Shown: positions 10,053-22,615, counted from the first letter of the stretch. The stretch is 64,000 bases of DNA from Cinnamomum chago (GCA_038049695.1 CP142453.1:125463001-125527000); one strand, 5' to 3'. The notes: a model not told the origin generated them from the letters alone. A program made the numbers and translations.

Positions 10053-13000
10053 ATGCAAGGTCGTCGATCCCAAAATTTAGCGGTTGTTGTCTACAATCCT
10101 GAGATTGAACGAACTCTTAGAAGTCTTCGAAAGCAAGCTGCGAGGGCAAAACATAACACACAAAGGGAAGATTTTAAAGAAGGAGAAAGATCAAAATCTC
10201 TGAACGAAATGGGGGAAGAGCAGGCTCGAAGGCCAATGAAGGACTCCTTTGTCCCTCAAAACCTTAATCAACCATCATGCATTGCCTACCAACCAAATGT
10301 GCAAGGCAGCTTCCATTTACCACCTCAATTGCTTAACATGGTGCCACACTACAGAGGCACACTTTCTGAGGATCCATACTTGCACATTAGGGATTTCTTC
10401 GATCTCTGCAAGACTCAGAACATCCAGGGCGTAACTCCAGAAGGCATCAGGTTAATTCTCTTTCCTTTCTCCTTAAAAGATAATGCTAAGCTGTGGTTAA
10501 ATTCTCTGGCTGCAGGGTCCATTACTACTTGGGAACAATTGGCCACCAAATTTTTGAAGAAGTTTTTCCCAGCCCAGAAGACAAGACAACTTAAAAGGGA
10601 GATTCAAACCTTCCAACAGAAGGATGGAGACCTTTTCTTTGAGGCATGGGAGCATTTCAAGGAGTTGCTTCTCAAGTGTCCACACCACAATCTATCTCAA
10701 GATGATCAGGTACAAGCTTTTTATGAAGGTTTAAATGATATTAACAAAAGTCTTGTTGATTCAGCTTGTGGAGGTGTGCTTATGGAAAAGAGCAGTGATG
10801 AAGCATTTGAGCTATTTGAGACCCTAAGTGAAAATTCTCAGCAATTCTCATCAAGAGGGAGACAAGGAGTAAAAAGTAAAGGTGTTTATGAAGTTAGCTC
10901 ATATGGTGGAGTCCAGAGTCAAATGGCAGCAATGGAGAAGAAATTAGATATGCTGGTGAAAGCAATGTCAGCTCAGAACATCTCTCAAATTCAACAAGTT
11001 GCTAAAGCCGAGGTATGTGCTATATGTTCTCATTCTAATCATACTACTGAGACTTGTCCTATGTCTGGTTTTACAGATCATGAGCAAGCTAATTATGTGG
11101 GGCAAAACAATTATCATCCCAAGAACAACCCATATTCGAACACTTATAATCCAGGATGGAAGGACCACCCAAATTTCTCTTGGAGCAACAGTCAGAATGT
11201 GCTTAATCCACAAGGGCAGCAGAAGAATTTCCAGCAGGGAAGTAATTATCATGCCTCATCACAAGTGGCACAACCTAATAATGACCAGAAGAAGAATAAT
11301 CTTGAAGGTGCCTTACTCCAGTTCTTGACTGCACAGCAACAGACAAATGCTCTAACAAGTCAGAACATTCAGAAACTAGAAGCAACAACTAGCCAAGCTA
11401 TTCAGAGATTGGAGGCACAAGTAGGGCAATTGGCAAAGGAGTTAAGTGAGAGAAAGAAAGGAGAGTTTCCATCACAAACCATACCTAATCCAGGAGGCCA
11501 GGAGCAGCTCAAGGCTGTGACAGTTCTTAGAAGTGGCAAGGTAGTTGACAACAAGGTGGGGACAAATGAGAAAGAACCAGAAAATGTTGAACCACCTCCA
11601 GCCACAAGGGTAAGTGAGAAGGAGAAGGTGATATTGCCACCCTTTCCTCAAAGGTTAGTTAAGCAAAAGAAAGAAAAACATCTTCTTGATATTTTTGAAA
11701 CTTTGAGAAAAGTAGAAATCAACATTCCTTTACTTGATGCAATTAAACAGATTCCATCTTATGCTAAGTTTTTAAAGGATTGTTGTACACACAAAAGACA
11801 GTTTCAGGAACATGAGAAAGTTGCATTGACTGAAGAGGTAAGTGCGGTTTTATTGAGAAAGCTACCACCTAAACTAAAAGATCCAGGTAGTTTTACTATT
11901 CCTTGCAGGGTTGGTGACCGTCTGTTTGAACGTGCTTTGCTGGATCTAGGAGCAAGCATCAACTTGATGCCTTATACAGTTTATGAGGAGTTGAGATTGG
12001 GGGAGCTGAAACCAACTTCAATTATATTGCAATTGGCAGATAGAAGCATCAAAAGACCGAGAGGTATATTAGAGGATGTTTTGGTTCAGGTAAATGAATT
12101 TATTTTGCCTGCTGATTTCGTTGTTCTGGATATGGAAGATTCCCCTATGCCATCTTCATTACCTATTATTCTTGGTAGACCCTTTATGGTAACTGCTGAT
12201 ACAAAGATAAGTGTGAAAAAGGGTACTATACGCATGAAAGTTAATGGTAAGAAGATAGAATTCATGTTGTCTGATACTATCAAATTGCCACATGATAACC
12301 ATGATTGTTTCAAGATTGATATGGTAGGAAGTGTTGTGGAGCAAGTGTTTCAAGTACATAGCATTGATCCTTTGGAGGCATGCATAGCCCACAGCCTCAC
12401 AAGGCTGAATTATGAATGTGGATGTGATGTTACAGAGATAGACCTCCATGAAGCTTTGCATTCTCTTGAGGCTTCTAAGCCTTATCCAAGTAAGTATGTA
12501 CCTATCTTTGAAACTCTTGTGTCTACTAATACTACTCTTGTCCCTTCCATTGTTAGGGCACCAGATCTAGAGTTGAAGCAACTACCCGAACAATTGAAGT
12601 ATGCTTACTTGGGCGAGAACCAGACATTACCAGTGATAGTTGCTGCAAACTTGAATTTGGTGGAGCAAGAGAAGCTTTTGAGAGTTCTTAGGGAGCACAA
12701 GACTGCATTAGGGTGGACCATTGCCGACATCAAAGGAATAAGTCCATCCAAGTGCATGCACAGAATCCTCCTTGAAGATAATGCAAAGCCTACCAGGGAT
12801 GCTCAGAGACGGCTTAACCCACACATGAAGGAAGTGGTGAGAGCAGAGGTTCTTAAGCTCCTGGATGTTGGCATCATCTACCCCATCTCCGATAGCAAAT
12901 GGGTGAGTCCAGTTCATGTTGTGCCTAAGAAGAGTGGAATCACAGTGATGAAGAACAAAGAGAATGAGCTTGTTCCTACCAGGCTCCCCACAGGTTGGAG

Positions 13001-14702
13001 AGTCTGCATTGATTACAGAAAGCTCAACAATGAAACCAGGAAAGATCATTTTCCTCTTCCCTTTATTGATCAGATGTTAGAAAGGTTAGCAGGTCATAGT
13101 CATTACTGCTTTCTAGATGGTTATAGTGGTTATAATCAAATTGCTATAGCACCAGAGGACCAGGAGAAGACCACATTCACATGCCCCTTTGGCACATTTG
13201 CATACAGAAGGATGCCATTCGGTTTGTGTAATGCACCTGCCACATTCCAGAGGTGCATGATGAGTGTATTTTCAGACATGGTGGAGAGATTTATAGAGGT
13301 ATTTATGGATGATTTTAGTGTTTTTGGTTCTAACTTTGATGATTGTCTTCACCATTTGCAGCTTGTTCTGAAGAGATGTGAGGAATGCAACCTGGTGCTG
13401 AATTGGGAGAAGTGCCATTTCATGGTACAACAAGGTATTGTTTTAGGTCATGTAATTTCTAGCAGGGGCGTTGAGGTGGACAAGGCAAAGATTGACATCA
13501 TATCCAAATTACCTCCTCCTACAACTGTGAAGGGTGTGAGAAGTTTTCTCGGGCACGCAGGGTTTTACAGAAGATTCATAAAAGATTTCTCTAAAATTTC
13601 TAGACCTCTTTGTACTTTATTGTCTAAAGATTTTGAGTTTGTGTGGACAGAAGAGTGCATGAATGCCTTTAACACATTGAAAGAGCTACTCACATCTGCA
13701 CCCATTATGATGGCACCTGATTGGAACCTCCCATTTGAGCTCATGTGTGATGCCAGTGATTATGCACTGGGAGCTGTTCTTGGTCAGAGAGTTAACAAGG
13801 TAGCTCATGCTATTTATTATGCTTCTAGAACTTTAAATGATGCTCAGCTTAATTATTCCACTACTGAAAAAGAATTGTTAGCTGTTATATTTGCTTTAGA
13901 GAAGTTTAGGTCCTACTTGATTGGTTCTAAAGTTATTGTTTTTACTGATCATGCTGCATTGAGATTTTTGTTTGATAAGAAAGATGCTAAACCAAGGTTG
14001 ATTAGATGGGTGCTCTTACTGCAAGAATTTGATCTTGAGATTAAGGACAAAAAGGGTAGTGAGAATGTGGTTGCAGATCATTTGTCCAGGTTACTTCATG
14101 ATGCCGAAGGGAACAAGCTTCCCTTGAGTGAAAACTTTCCAGATGAGCAGTTATTAGCAATTGATTTACAACTTCCATGGTATGCAGATATTGTTAATTA
14201 TATAACTACTAAGGTTTTTCCCCCAGGTATGACTAGCCAAGAAAGGAAGCGATTAGTGTCTATGTCTAGGCACTACTATTGGGACGAGCCCTACTTGTTC
14301 AAATTCTGTCCAGATCAAATTATCAGAAGGTGTGTTCCAAAGGAGGAGCATATGAGCATTCTCCAACATTGTCATCAGTTTTCATGTGGAGGACACTTTG
14401 GAGCCAAGAGAACAGCACTTAAGGTATTACAATCTGGGTTTTATTGGCCTCATGTGTTTAAAGATGCTTTTTGGTTTTGCAGCTCCTGTGACAGATGCCA
14501 ACGGACAGGGAACATCTCTTCTAGAAATCAGATGCCATTGCAAAACATTCAAGTGGTGGAGCTTTTTGATGTGTGGGGTATTGACTTCATGGGTCCATTT
14601 CCTAACTCATTTGGTTATTTATATATTCTTGTGGGTGTGGATTATGTATCTAAATGGGTCGAGGCTGTCCCCTCAAAAACTAATGATACAGAGTTGTTGT
14701 GA
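10053..14702 (+). CDS. Athila-lineage gag-pol, main part (1549 aa, ends at a frameshift in integrase)
   Basis: The ATG lies 60 bp after the primer-binding site, past a poly-T run. Domains: Athila-type gag (about 70-270, with [19 protein letters not shown]); a CCHC knuckle ([14 protein letters not shown], about 321-334); aspartic protease with the DLGAS variant usual in Athila (about 630); reverse transcriptase with FMDD at 1084-1087; RNase H with [20 protein letters not shown] and VFTDHAAL; an integrase zinc finger (about 1435-1485); and the first part of the integrase core ([10 protein letters not shown]). The frame ends in TGA at 14700-14702, inside the core. The following bases continue the integrase in another frame, so this copy could not make a complete integrase without frameshifting. 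Codon use is AT-richer than in the surrounding Tat gag-pol. Confidence 0.9.
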   Translation: MQGRRSQNLAVVVYNPEIERTLRSLRKQAARAKHNTQREDFKEGERSKSLNEMGEEQARRPMKDSFVPQNLNQPSCIAYQPNVQGSFHLPPQLLNMVPHYRGTLSEDPYLHIRDFFDLCKTQNIQGVTPEGIRLILFPFSLKDNAKLWLNSLAAGSITTWEQLATKFLKKFFPAQKTRQLKREIQTFQQKDGDLFFEAWEHFKELLLKCPHHNLSQDDQVQAFYEGLNDINKSLVDSACGGVLMEKSSDEAFELFETLSENSQQFSSRGRQGVKSKGVYEVSSYGGVQSQMAAMEKKLDMLVKAMSAQNISQIQQVAKAEVCAICSHSNHTTETCPMSGFTDHEQANYVGQNNYHPKNNPYSNTYNPGWKDHPNFSWSNSQNVLNPQGQQKNFQQGSNYHASSQVAQPNNDQKKNNLEGALLQFLTAQQQTNALTSQNIQKLEATTSQAIQRLEAQVGQLAKELSERKKGEFPSQTIPNPGGQEQLKAVTVLRSGKVVDNKVGTNEKEPENVEPPPATRVSEKEKVILPPFPQRLVKQKKEKHLLDIFETLRKVEINIPLLDAIKQIPSYAKFLKDCCTHKRQFQEHEKVALTEEVSAVLLRKLPPKLKDPGSFTIPCRVGDRLFERALLDLGASINLMPYTVYEELRLGELKPTSIILQLADRSIKRPRGILEDVLVQVNEFILPADFVVLDMEDSPMPSSLPIILGRPFMVTADTKISVKKGTIRMKVNGKKIEFMLSDTIKLPHDNHDCFKIDMVGSVVEQVFQVHSIDPLEACIAHSLTRLNYECGCDVTEIDLHEALHSLEASKPYPSKYVPIFETLVSTNTTLVPSIVRAPDLELKQLPEQLKYAYLGENQTLPVIVAANLNLVEQEKLLRVLREHKTALGWTIADIKGISPSKCMHRILLEDNAKPTRDAQRRLNPHMKEVVRAEVLKLLDVGIIYPISDSKWVSPVHVVPKKSGITVMKNKENELVPTRLPTGWRVCIDYRKLNNETRKDHFPLPFIDQMLERLAGHSHYCFLDGYSGYNQIAIAPEDQEKTTFTCPFGTFAYRRMPFGLCNAPATFQRCMMSVFSDMVERFIEVFMDDFSVFGSNFDDCLHHLQLVLKRCEECNLVLNWEKCHFMVQQGIVLGHVISSRGVEVDKAKIDIISKLPPPTTVKGVRSFLGHAGFYRRFIKDFSKISRPLCTLLSKDFEFVWTEECMNAFNTLKELLTSAPIMMAPDWNLPFELMCDASDYALGAVLGQRVNKVAHAIYYASRTLNDAQLNYSTTEKELLAVIFALEKFRSYLIGSKVIVFTDHAALRFLFDKKDAKPRLIRWVLLLQEFDLEIKDKKGSENVVADHLSRLLHDAEGNKLPLSENFPDEQLLAIDLQLPWYADIVNYITTKVFPPGMTSQERKRLVSMSRHYYWDEPYLFKFCPDQIIRRCVPKEEHMSILQHCHQFSCGGHFGAKRTALKVLQSGFYWPHVFKDAFWFCSSCDRCQRTGNISSRNQMPLQNIQVVELFDVWGIDFMGPFPNSFGYLYILVGVDYVSKWVEAVPSKTNDTELL

Positions 14703-15472
14703 AGTTCTTGCAGGATACCATCTTTACTAGGTTTGGGACACCAAGGGCGATAATTAGTGATGGAGGTAGCCATTTCAACAACCAAGCTTTTGCTTCCTTA
14801 ATGAAGAAATATGGGATCACACATAAGGTTGGCACTCCATATCATCCTCAAACCAGTGGTCAAGTGGAGATAAGCAATAGAGAAATCAAAAGCATCCTAG
14901 AGAAGACAGTGAATACTCGAAGGAAGGACTTGTCTCTACGCTTGAATGATGCATTGTGGGCGTATCGGACTGCGTACAAAAGCCCCATTGGAATGTCCCC
15001 ATATCGTTTAGTCTTTGGGAAGGCATGTCACCTACCAGTGGAGTTGGAGCATAGAGCATATTGGGCTATTAAGAAATTCAACTTTGATATGCAACAAGCA
15101 GGTGACAAGAGAAAGTTACAGCTGAATGAGCTTGAAGAATTGAGGTATGATGCATATGAGAATGCTAAGTTGTATAAGGAGCGGACCAAGGCGTATCATG
15201 ATAAGCTGCTAGTTAGGAAGGAGTTTCATGTGGGACAGAAGGTGTTGATATACAATTCAAAATTGAGGCTTTTCCCTGGTAAGCTCAAGTCTAGGTGGTA
15301 TGGTCCGTATGTTGTTACAAAAGTTTTCCCTCATGGGGCTTTGGAGGTTCATAGCAAAGAGAAGAATCAGACATTCATGGTGAATGGACACAGAGTAAAG
15401 CCATATATTGACATGAGCTTTCCACATAGAGACGAGGATGTGACTCTCCAACCTGTTCAGTACATTGCATGA
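14699..15472 (+). pseudogene. Athila pol, C-terminal integrase fragment (out of frame)
   Basis: This frame continues the integrase core directly after the stop of the preceding frame. It begins at [11 protein letters not shown], carries [10 protein letters not shown] (second catalytic D) and GQVEISNRE (catalytic E), then the GPF/GPY-like C-terminal region, ending at TGA 15470-15472. There is no natural ATG at the join; the coordinate at 14699 is a GTG. A one-base net change just before 14699 accounts for the break. No envelope-like frame follows, although some Athila elements have one. Confidence 0.85.
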
Positions 15473-16680
15473 GAGTACCACAGTCTGGCTGACGACTATA
15501 AACCAAGCGCTTGTTGGGAGACAACCCAATGTTTTGTTTTCATTTCTTTGAATATTAATTTAATTTAATTTAATTTTATTTATTTATTTAGTTATTATTA
15601 TTTTTAGTATTTTTTTTATATTCTTTTTAGTTTCTTGTGAGCTTACCTCATGCATTTTCTTTCTCAATTTTGCTGCCCATTCCATTCCCATGAAGTGCCG
15701 ATGTCAATGCCCAAGTTTGGAGAAGCGACCTCTGTCCTATTTGCTTTGAATGGAGCAACTCATTACATAAATCCAGGGAAGTCTCGTTACCCCTTCTTCT
15801 ACGTTTTTTTTTTTTATTGTCTTATATGTTTTCACATTGAGGACAATGTTCCATTTAAGTTTGGGGGTAGGGATTGTTAAATTTAAACGTAACACTTACT
15901 ATTTCATAAATACTGTACCAATTGGCTGCTGTTTTTAAGAATCGGTCCGCATTGTGTTCTTCGTTTTTTTTTCGTTCTGAATCCAACCATATTAAGAACA
16001 CCAAAGTTGGACCATTATTTTGTGAAATATATGCAAAATGCTGAACATACGTCGAATCTGGAAATTTCTGGCAGCATGTTAGTAAATGAGTAGAATGTTT
16101 CCATGAGTTAAAACTGTGAAGTTGTTCTTTCTATAGTTATCAGCTGTAGATGCTTTGAATTCCGAATACTAATATGCTTGTTATACATGAATTTAAAGTT
16201 GAGAACATATGCATCGAGCTTGACATTATTTAGTCTTGATTTCTTGCTTCTTTTTAGTTTGTAACGCATGAGCTTAATCCTTACTATTTCACATGCACAA
16301 CCAATGTTGTCGAGTTTTGTGGTGGAGTTTAGTTGTGTAAGCTTTGTTTCGCTTAGTATAACTTCAGTCAATGCCTTGCAAGCCTAAAAAAAAAAAAAAA
16401 AAGAAAAGAAACAAAAAGGAAAAAAAAAAAAAGGTCTAGTTCCGAAGCCTTTTCAACTCGAGTTAATAAGCCCGAGGAGTGTTTTACACTTGATGCCCTT
16501 AAGCTATCTAGCTTGGGAGTCATTGGCCTAACGCTTGCTACATGGGTTGATTAGAAAGCTAATGGAATTAGGCAGAAAAATTAAATAAATAATGTGGTTT
16601 CGCCAATCTTTGCTTAGTAACCGGGCCTCTTGCCTAATCGGTAGTGAACGTTCGCGTCAAACGGTGAAGATTTGGTGAGA
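15473..16680 (+). other. Athila 3' non-coding internal region, ends abruptly
   Basis: No coding potential. It contains the conserved Athila-like motif GAGGACAATGTT followed by a purine tract TTTGGGGGTAGGGATT (15860-15875), and an A-rich stretch at 16386-16433. A 3' LTR would be expected next, but at about 16680 the sequence switches to Tat tandem repeats, so the true 3' end of the element is missing here. Confidence 0.75.
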
Positions 16681-17035
16681 CCGATGTCTAAGGCTGGCAC
16701 TCAGCCAGCCACCTAGATGAGTAGCCGAACTGGCCGATGTCTAAGGCTGGCACTCAGCCACCTAGATGAGTAGCCGAACTGGCCACGATCTAAGGATGGC
16801 ACTCAACCACCTAGATGAGTAGCCGAAATGGCCAGTGTCTAAGGCTGGCACTCAACCACCTAGATGAGTAGCCGAACTGGCCGATGTCTAAGGCTGACAC
16901 TCAGCCACCTAGATGAGTAGCCGAAATGGCCATGAAATCGTCTCGGGTCGGCACCCAGCCACCTAGACGTGAAGGCCGAAACGGCCAATGATGAGTGTGA
17001 GATTGGCACCCGGCCACCTAGACGCAGAGCCGAAA
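16681..17035 (+). repeat. Second copy of the Tat 49-bp repeat array (about 7 units)
   Basis: From about 16730 on this is the same sequence as 6661-6966. The first unit carries an extra AGCC (CAGCCAGCC). The junction with the Athila internal region lies within or just before this unit. It is the first part of the 3.3-kb duplication at an offset of 10069 bp. Confidence 0.9.
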
Positions 17036-17414
17036 TAGCACAATTCCCGTTGGTACATGACGGCTATGCCGCCGAGATGACTAACGCCAATGATTTGACC
17101 TAACCTAATCAGTTCATTTCAATCCGAACCCATACACTTGTGAAATTGTGCGGAATTGTGCGAAATAGAAAACGGAATTGCACGGAAGAAAGACAGGCCT
17201 AGCCCAAAAGCCAAACAGAACATCGTAAGCTAGCAAGAACACAAAGGAGACAAGCATGGGAAGGGAATCAAAAGTCCACTGATACTGATATATCATCCAT
17301 ACGTACATCAAATTTTTCATTACATTTTTTATTTCGGGTGTTGTTCTCATACAAGACAAAAAGCAAAGCAAAAGGTTACATTCTTCATAACGAATGACGC
17401 TCACGCAATGACAC

Positions 17415-18464
17415 TTAGGTCGACGGTCCGGCCTCCGCATCGTCAATAACAACCAAGGCAACGTCTTCTGGAGGAGCGGCAGCGTCATCCAGAGGAGCCA
17501 CTTCAGAGGGAGGGTTCGGTATAGGCTCGGCCGGAGTCTCAGGAGGCGGTGGAACAGGAGTCTCGGCTGAAGGCGTGGCAGTCTCGGCTAAAAGCGTGTC
17601 TACGAGGGCAGTTTGTTCAAACTCAGGAGGGTTCAAAAACAGAGGGTGGTCTTCCTGATACCCCAACTTCCTGAGTATGGTGCGGCAACCGAACTGGAAT
17701 ATTTTCGGGCTTAGCCCCAGGATTTGCTCAGTGTAGTTACGACCCGCGTCCGCAACTCCGTCCAGAAAGGCAGCGCTGATTTCGGCCTGGGTAGATGCCA
17801 GAAGATCTTCTTTTGCCTTTTTCTCCCCCTCCAGCACGGCTGCCAGCCCAGCAAGGTCGGCTGCCAGCCCCGCCGCTCGTTTCTCTTCGGCGATAAGTTT
17901 GCCTTGCAGCTCATAATGCTCTGATTTAATCTTGCAAAGCTCGCCGCTCATCAGTTCGGCCTGAGCGTCAAGCTCGGCCTTCTTCGCCTCCACCTCCGCC
18001 AACTCCATGCATTTTTGCATTCAGCTCTGCTTTCGCCTTCTCTTTCTCCTCCGTCATCCGACTCAGCCGACCGTCATCTTCTATTATTCTGTCCATGACT
18101 ATTTGAAGCCTTTGGACGGCCTGCAAGGAAACAAGCAAGGGCAACTTAGTATGAAATGAGAGTTCAGAAACGCCCATTATCGAAGAGGTCCGGCACTCAC
18201 CGCGAGAGAGTGCTGCATGGTTCTCATGACCAGCTGGGGTGAGTCTTCCGACTGGTGCCTCTCCATATCCTTGGGAAGTGCACAAGCACAGCTGAGCGCC
18301 GCGATGACAGCCGAGCTCCCCACCAGCCTGTCTTCAACATTCAAGGGCCTCCCCCTTCGCAACTCAAGGTCCGGCATGAAGGTTGCCGAGGTCGCTGCTG
18401 CTTGGGGCTCGGGACGCCGCTCCACCAGGGGTAACGCCGAGATTGGCGCTACATTCATCGCCAC
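17415..18464 (-). pseudogene. Spliced antisense gene of the Tat element, copy 2
   Basis: A duplicate of 7346-8395 with the same intron (18200-18121), the same T5-run frame break (18012-18016) and the same 201-aa distal frame (18020-17415). Two base differences were seen: 17602 (A for G, changing one Ala codon to Val in the distal frame) and 18232 (A for G). Because both copies share the frame break, it predates the duplication. Confidence 0.7.
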
Positions 18465-18502
18465 CCTAGCATCCTGGGGGGGGCGTTGCCGCGGTCGCTC
18501 CT

Positions 18503-20042
18503 TGATATGTTAATATTTATATAACTTTTTGACAAATATTTCCCTTAGATTTTGTATAATTGGATTGGTTAACTGCACTAAATTTAATTGTTTTGAATTA
18601 TAGGTGCTCAATTTTGGGAATACATGAAAAATAAAGTTGAAGTGCAATTTTTGGGTGTCTAGAGAAATTGTGGTGGAAAAGTTTCAATGGGCCTAATCGA
18701 GTTTACTGAAGAAAATAGTGGGCTGAATTGAAGGTGCACATGAGATGAAACATGGGCCTGCGTTGGAGTGGAAAAGCCCAAGTAAAGTGAGAAAACTACT
18801 TTCGGGCTGTGGCAGTGGGCTTTAGGAAGGGGCTGTGAACTCTTATAAAAAGAAAGGAAGCATCAGACGTGAGATACCTAATTGGGGGAAGTGAAAAAAA
18901 AATAGAAAACAAGAAAGGAGAAGAAGGGGGGAGCACCACCATCGCAGCACACCATCCTATTCGGCTCAATCCATCAAGGCAGAGACGAAGCCAACTTGCT
19001 GATCAACGCACCATCAAGAGCTCTCTTCTTCCTCTGTTTTTATTTTCTGTTTTGTATGTTCTTGCTGTCTATTTGATTTATGGGTAACTAAGTACTTTAG
19101 TTAGGGCTTGATTGAAGCCCTAATCATGTTTCTTTAAGGATTTTGATATGGCTTTGCTGTAAACTGTTTTTGTGATTTTTAATTGATTAATTTCAAATTA
19201 TATTTTACTCTTTACATATTTTATGTTATGCTTGATCACCATATGCATGATGTGTATTGAGTTTGTTACACAGGTAAATTTAGATGACCGAGTCTTGTGC
19301 CTGTGAGAGTAACAAAAGAACTAGTTATAAGTTCTGGAAATTAATCATCATGAATAACTAGAACAGATACCATGTTCTAGGAGTTGTGTGTTTGTCGATT
19401 TCCATTGTGTAATGCGTTCTTAAAGTGCAAATTAGTAGATACCATGCTAAACACTGTAAGAATGAGAAGAGTTAGCGTAGACACCCATGCCTAACTTGTT
19501 GTTGAGGGAAATCAATAATTTAAAGAGTAGATATCATGCCTTTAGATTGACAAACATGAGCATCTCAAATCTGTTTTGCAGCATTGTGCATGTCGTTTGC
19601 TTAAGGAAGAAGATTAGCGGTGAATATCAAATCCCTAACTAGTTTTCTCATTGTCTTAGCCTAAATCAAATTCTATTTTTAATCAAGCGCTGTTTTTAAT
19701 ATTTTGTTTAGATATTTTCAGTTTTCAAAATCATTTTGTTTGAACACCTTGTCTACACCGGGTGCCTTTGTGTATTGCACCTTAACTTTGAGTAGATATC
19801 TTCGGGTTGTGAAATAAGTTTTTTTTTTTCTTTTTAGGGTCGTCTTTCACTTTTGCAGTCTTAGTTTGTGCTATTTATTTAGTAGTTTTAGGAAACTAAT
19901 TTTCAACACAGATAAATCCAATCCTCGTGGGAATGATCTCGTATTTGCTTCTATACTATTTGTCTAATCTTGTGCACTTGCGAGTTAAAACGTGCTTTTA
20001 GTTGCGTAATTTTTAGGTAGCTATTTGCACAACAAGTTTTTG
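18503..20042 (+). repeat. Second Athila LTR, flanked like a solo LTR
   Basis: Essentially identical to 8434-9973. It is flanked by TCCT on both sides (18499-18502 and 20043-20046), and by Tat sequence on both sides. This is the arrangement of a solo LTR in the original insertion site. A TATA box lies at about 18844-18851. The repeat match includes two bases (TG) that overlap the primer-binding site in the first copy, so the exact 3' boundary is uncertain by about 2 bp. Confidence 0.85.
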
Positions 20043-20733
20043 TCCTCCCATTCCTAAATCTAGGAAACCCTAAGAAACCCTAATATGGGACAGACAGCAC
20101 AGAGAGATGGGAGACAGAAGACACCCTCTGGAACCCTAGGGACCGGGTCAGGAATGAAAACAAAGAAGAACAGAGAGGTCAGAAGAAGACTCACTGTATT
20201 GACGGAAGTAAAGTCAGACACCGACGGACGGGTTGCTGGAGATTGCTGCAGAGGAACAACCAGGAGTTCTGCGCTGGGACGGTGGTACTGGTTCTAGCCT
20301 GGAAGTGCTGGTTTGATCTGGAAGTTCAAGGTTCTAGCAGAAAGCAAGGAGGATCGAGAGCAAAAATGGCGGAGGGAGATGATCGAAGTGAATATAAAGG
20401 ACAGAGGGGCACCATTCCGGAATTCGAAGCGGGACGCGTGCAGGGGTGTCGCCTCCGCTTGCGTCGCACGCCTCCTCGAAATGACAAGGAAACCCCTCGG
20501 GTAACGACGCGTGGCGCTGACGGTCCATCATCCAATGTCAATCATAGCTGTTGCATTTATTGCTGTCTTGATTGCCTCGGGCGAATGAAACGACGGCTAC
20601 GCCTTAAAGCCAAACGATCTGAATTCTTAGCTGGGGGCGCCTACATAATGAATGTTGAGCAGTTTCGGAAGACCTTTTCAGCTCTTAACCTCCGGACCGT
20701 TTCGGCCCAAGAGGTCAAGAGCTGGGGGACTAT
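20043..20733 (+). other. Distal Tat internal region up to the polypurine tract
   Basis: This is the continuation of the Tat 3' region after the Athila insertion. Open frames here look accidental on the plus strand. On the minus strand it resembles the promoter and 5' leader of the antisense gene. A purine tract AGCTGGGGGA (20720-20729) directly precedes the 3' LTR and is the probable polypurine tract. Confidence 0.6.
20392..20398 (-). promoter_or_regulatory. Possible TATA box for the Tat antisense gene
   Basis: The minus strand reads CTTTATATTCAC in a GC-rich, CpG-containing stretch. It is followed by a C/T-rich leader of about 350 bp leading to the point where the Athila LTR interrupts the antisense gene. 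The distance and polarity fit an independent antisense promoter. The assignment is by pattern only. Confidence 0.35.
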
Positions 20734-21423
20734 TGTGTGGGGGCCACCTCGTGAACCAACTCTTATCGGTGTCGGCAAAATACATCCGTATCGGTCTCGG
20801 ACGCGGACCTTGTGTTACTTCGGTTTCGGCACAAGCTGCTGATGTCGGCGAAGCAATGTTCAGTTCGGCCACACCACCCCAGCCAGTCTCGGCTGCGCAG
20901 GATCGCAGCTGCATCCCTTGGTCACGGCCCTATCAGGACAGGGCCCAAGAAAGGGGTTTGACAGGACCTCAGCCGTCAACATATCAGGGCAAGATCAATC
21001 CCAATGTGACTGGCATTAAATGCAGCATGGGCTGATCGGACTCGCATTAAATGCAAAGAGGGCTGTGATGGACCTTCATTGATGACTTTGTGGGCTGACA
21101 AGACCCAGGTCACATCCCAGAGCCCACGGGCGCTTTCACCAAGACTGTTCCATATAAAAGGCACGAGCCAGACTGAGAGGGGGGTAAGCATTCTCTTGCT
21201 AAGAACCAGAATTCTTTCTGGTCTTTCTCTTTTTCTCTTCTTCTTCTCCGGTCACTCTTGCTGACTTAAGCATCGGAGAGCCCTGCGCTGCCCATAGCCA
21301 GGGTCCTCTGACCCCTGCCTTTCTCCTCTTTCAGGTTCAGGCCGTCGCATCTATCTCTTCCATGCATTGAATAAGTCCTAGAAGGCTTCCTGATCTTGTG
21401 AGTATTTTATTCCTGCACTTACA
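20734..21423 (+). repeat. 3' LTR of the Tat-lineage element
   Basis: The end at 21423 (CA) is fixed by comparison with the 5' LTR; the start, about 20734 (TGTGTGGGGGCC), is inferred from the purine tract just upstream. It contains a TATA box at 21153-21160. Bases 21132-21423 match 1-292. Confidence 0.8.
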
Positions 21424-22365
21424 ATATGTATATAAAAAATATTCAGAGCAGAATCATTCCTATCCTATTTCGCTGCATCATTATTCTTATCTATGATTAA
21501 GTCAACCCCCTGACGAGTAGGCTATCCCCATGAATTGCTACCATCCCAGACTTTATACCCATTCAACAAAAATACCCCTCAAAATTTTTTTTTATGGCTT
21601 CTAAAGCAATTAAACTTCAGGGTTATTGGTCAGGAGCCACTAATAAAATGATTTAATGAGATTGATAGGGTTCATTCCCTTTGGTTTCATTTAGATATTT
21701 TCATCCCCCACCTCTCCGTGATTTGCTTGGCCCAAGTGTGCCCCACAAGAAAGCTTGCATGGTGATGGTGCTATGTGCTAATGGTAGCTTGCATGGTGCT
21801 ATGTGCTAATGGTTATCGCTGGAACAAATCTATGCACATACAGGCTGAGATTCTCTCGATAACCCACTTGTCTAATTCCCCCTTCCGAATATTCATTTTT
21901 GGCCCTCTCCATTATTTAATTCAATCCATTCACACACTCCTATCTCCCTTGAATTGGCATTGATCTAACTTTTACAACTATTCTAGATATTATTCACAAT
22001 TGGATCTTATCACAACAAATTTGCATAATATATAGTTGAAAGAAACATGTTTAATTAATGCGTCCACTTTTCTATGAGAAAAAGTGAAAAAGTAAATAAA
22101 ATTTTCGACAATTCTATTAAAAACCGATTCCTATGAGGAGAAGGTAGAATTGGTTTTTCTAAAACGTGGAAAACCTTCTCCACATAAGTGAGTTTCCACA
22201 GCTTTATACAAATGTGCCATAATAGAAACAAAATTTAGGGTTTTCATTTTTATAATTATTGTAATCATTTTTTTTTCTCCATTTCTTCTAACTTTGGCCA
22301 ACAATAGTTACAAATATAAATGAAACTTTTAAGGGGACTTTACCAAAAAATTTCTCTTAGAATTA
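21424..22365. other. AT-rich spacer, no gene seen
   Basis: Host DNA after the Tat element. Short frames only, with no recognisable domain or repeat structure. Confidence 0.6.
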
Positions 22366-22613
22366 GTGAAGACAAGTAAAACCCTCAAATTTTAATATTG
22401 ACCAAATATGACTTCAGCGGGGATATCGCCGTTGATTTCTTCTTCTTTTTTGTTGTTTTGCTGAGTGGCAATATTATAGCTCGTGATAGCGTGAATTGCG
22501 ATATCGTTGCTCAACAAAATAACAAAAAGAAGAAGAAGAAACGAGCAACGATATCTCTGTTCATAGCCTTTTTAGTTGATATTGAAATTTAAAAGCCTTT
22601 TTTTTGTCTTCAC
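22366..22613. mobile_element. Foldback MITE, 248 bp, TA-flanked
   Basis: The two halves are imperfect reverse complements over almost their whole length. The ends read GTGAAGACAA and TTGTCTTCAC, and TA lies directly outside each end (22364-22365 and 22614-22615). The size, hairpin structure and TA flank fit a Tc1/mariner-type MITE. The termini are not the usual Stowaway consensus, so the family is uncertain. Confidence 0.65.
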
Positions 22614-22615
22614 TA

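Noticed and set aside
20243..20842. 199-aa plus-strand open frame near the Tat 3' LTR
   Set aside because: It overlaps the putative antisense leader, the polypurine tract and the LTR start, has no recognisable domain and a biased composition; probably accidental.
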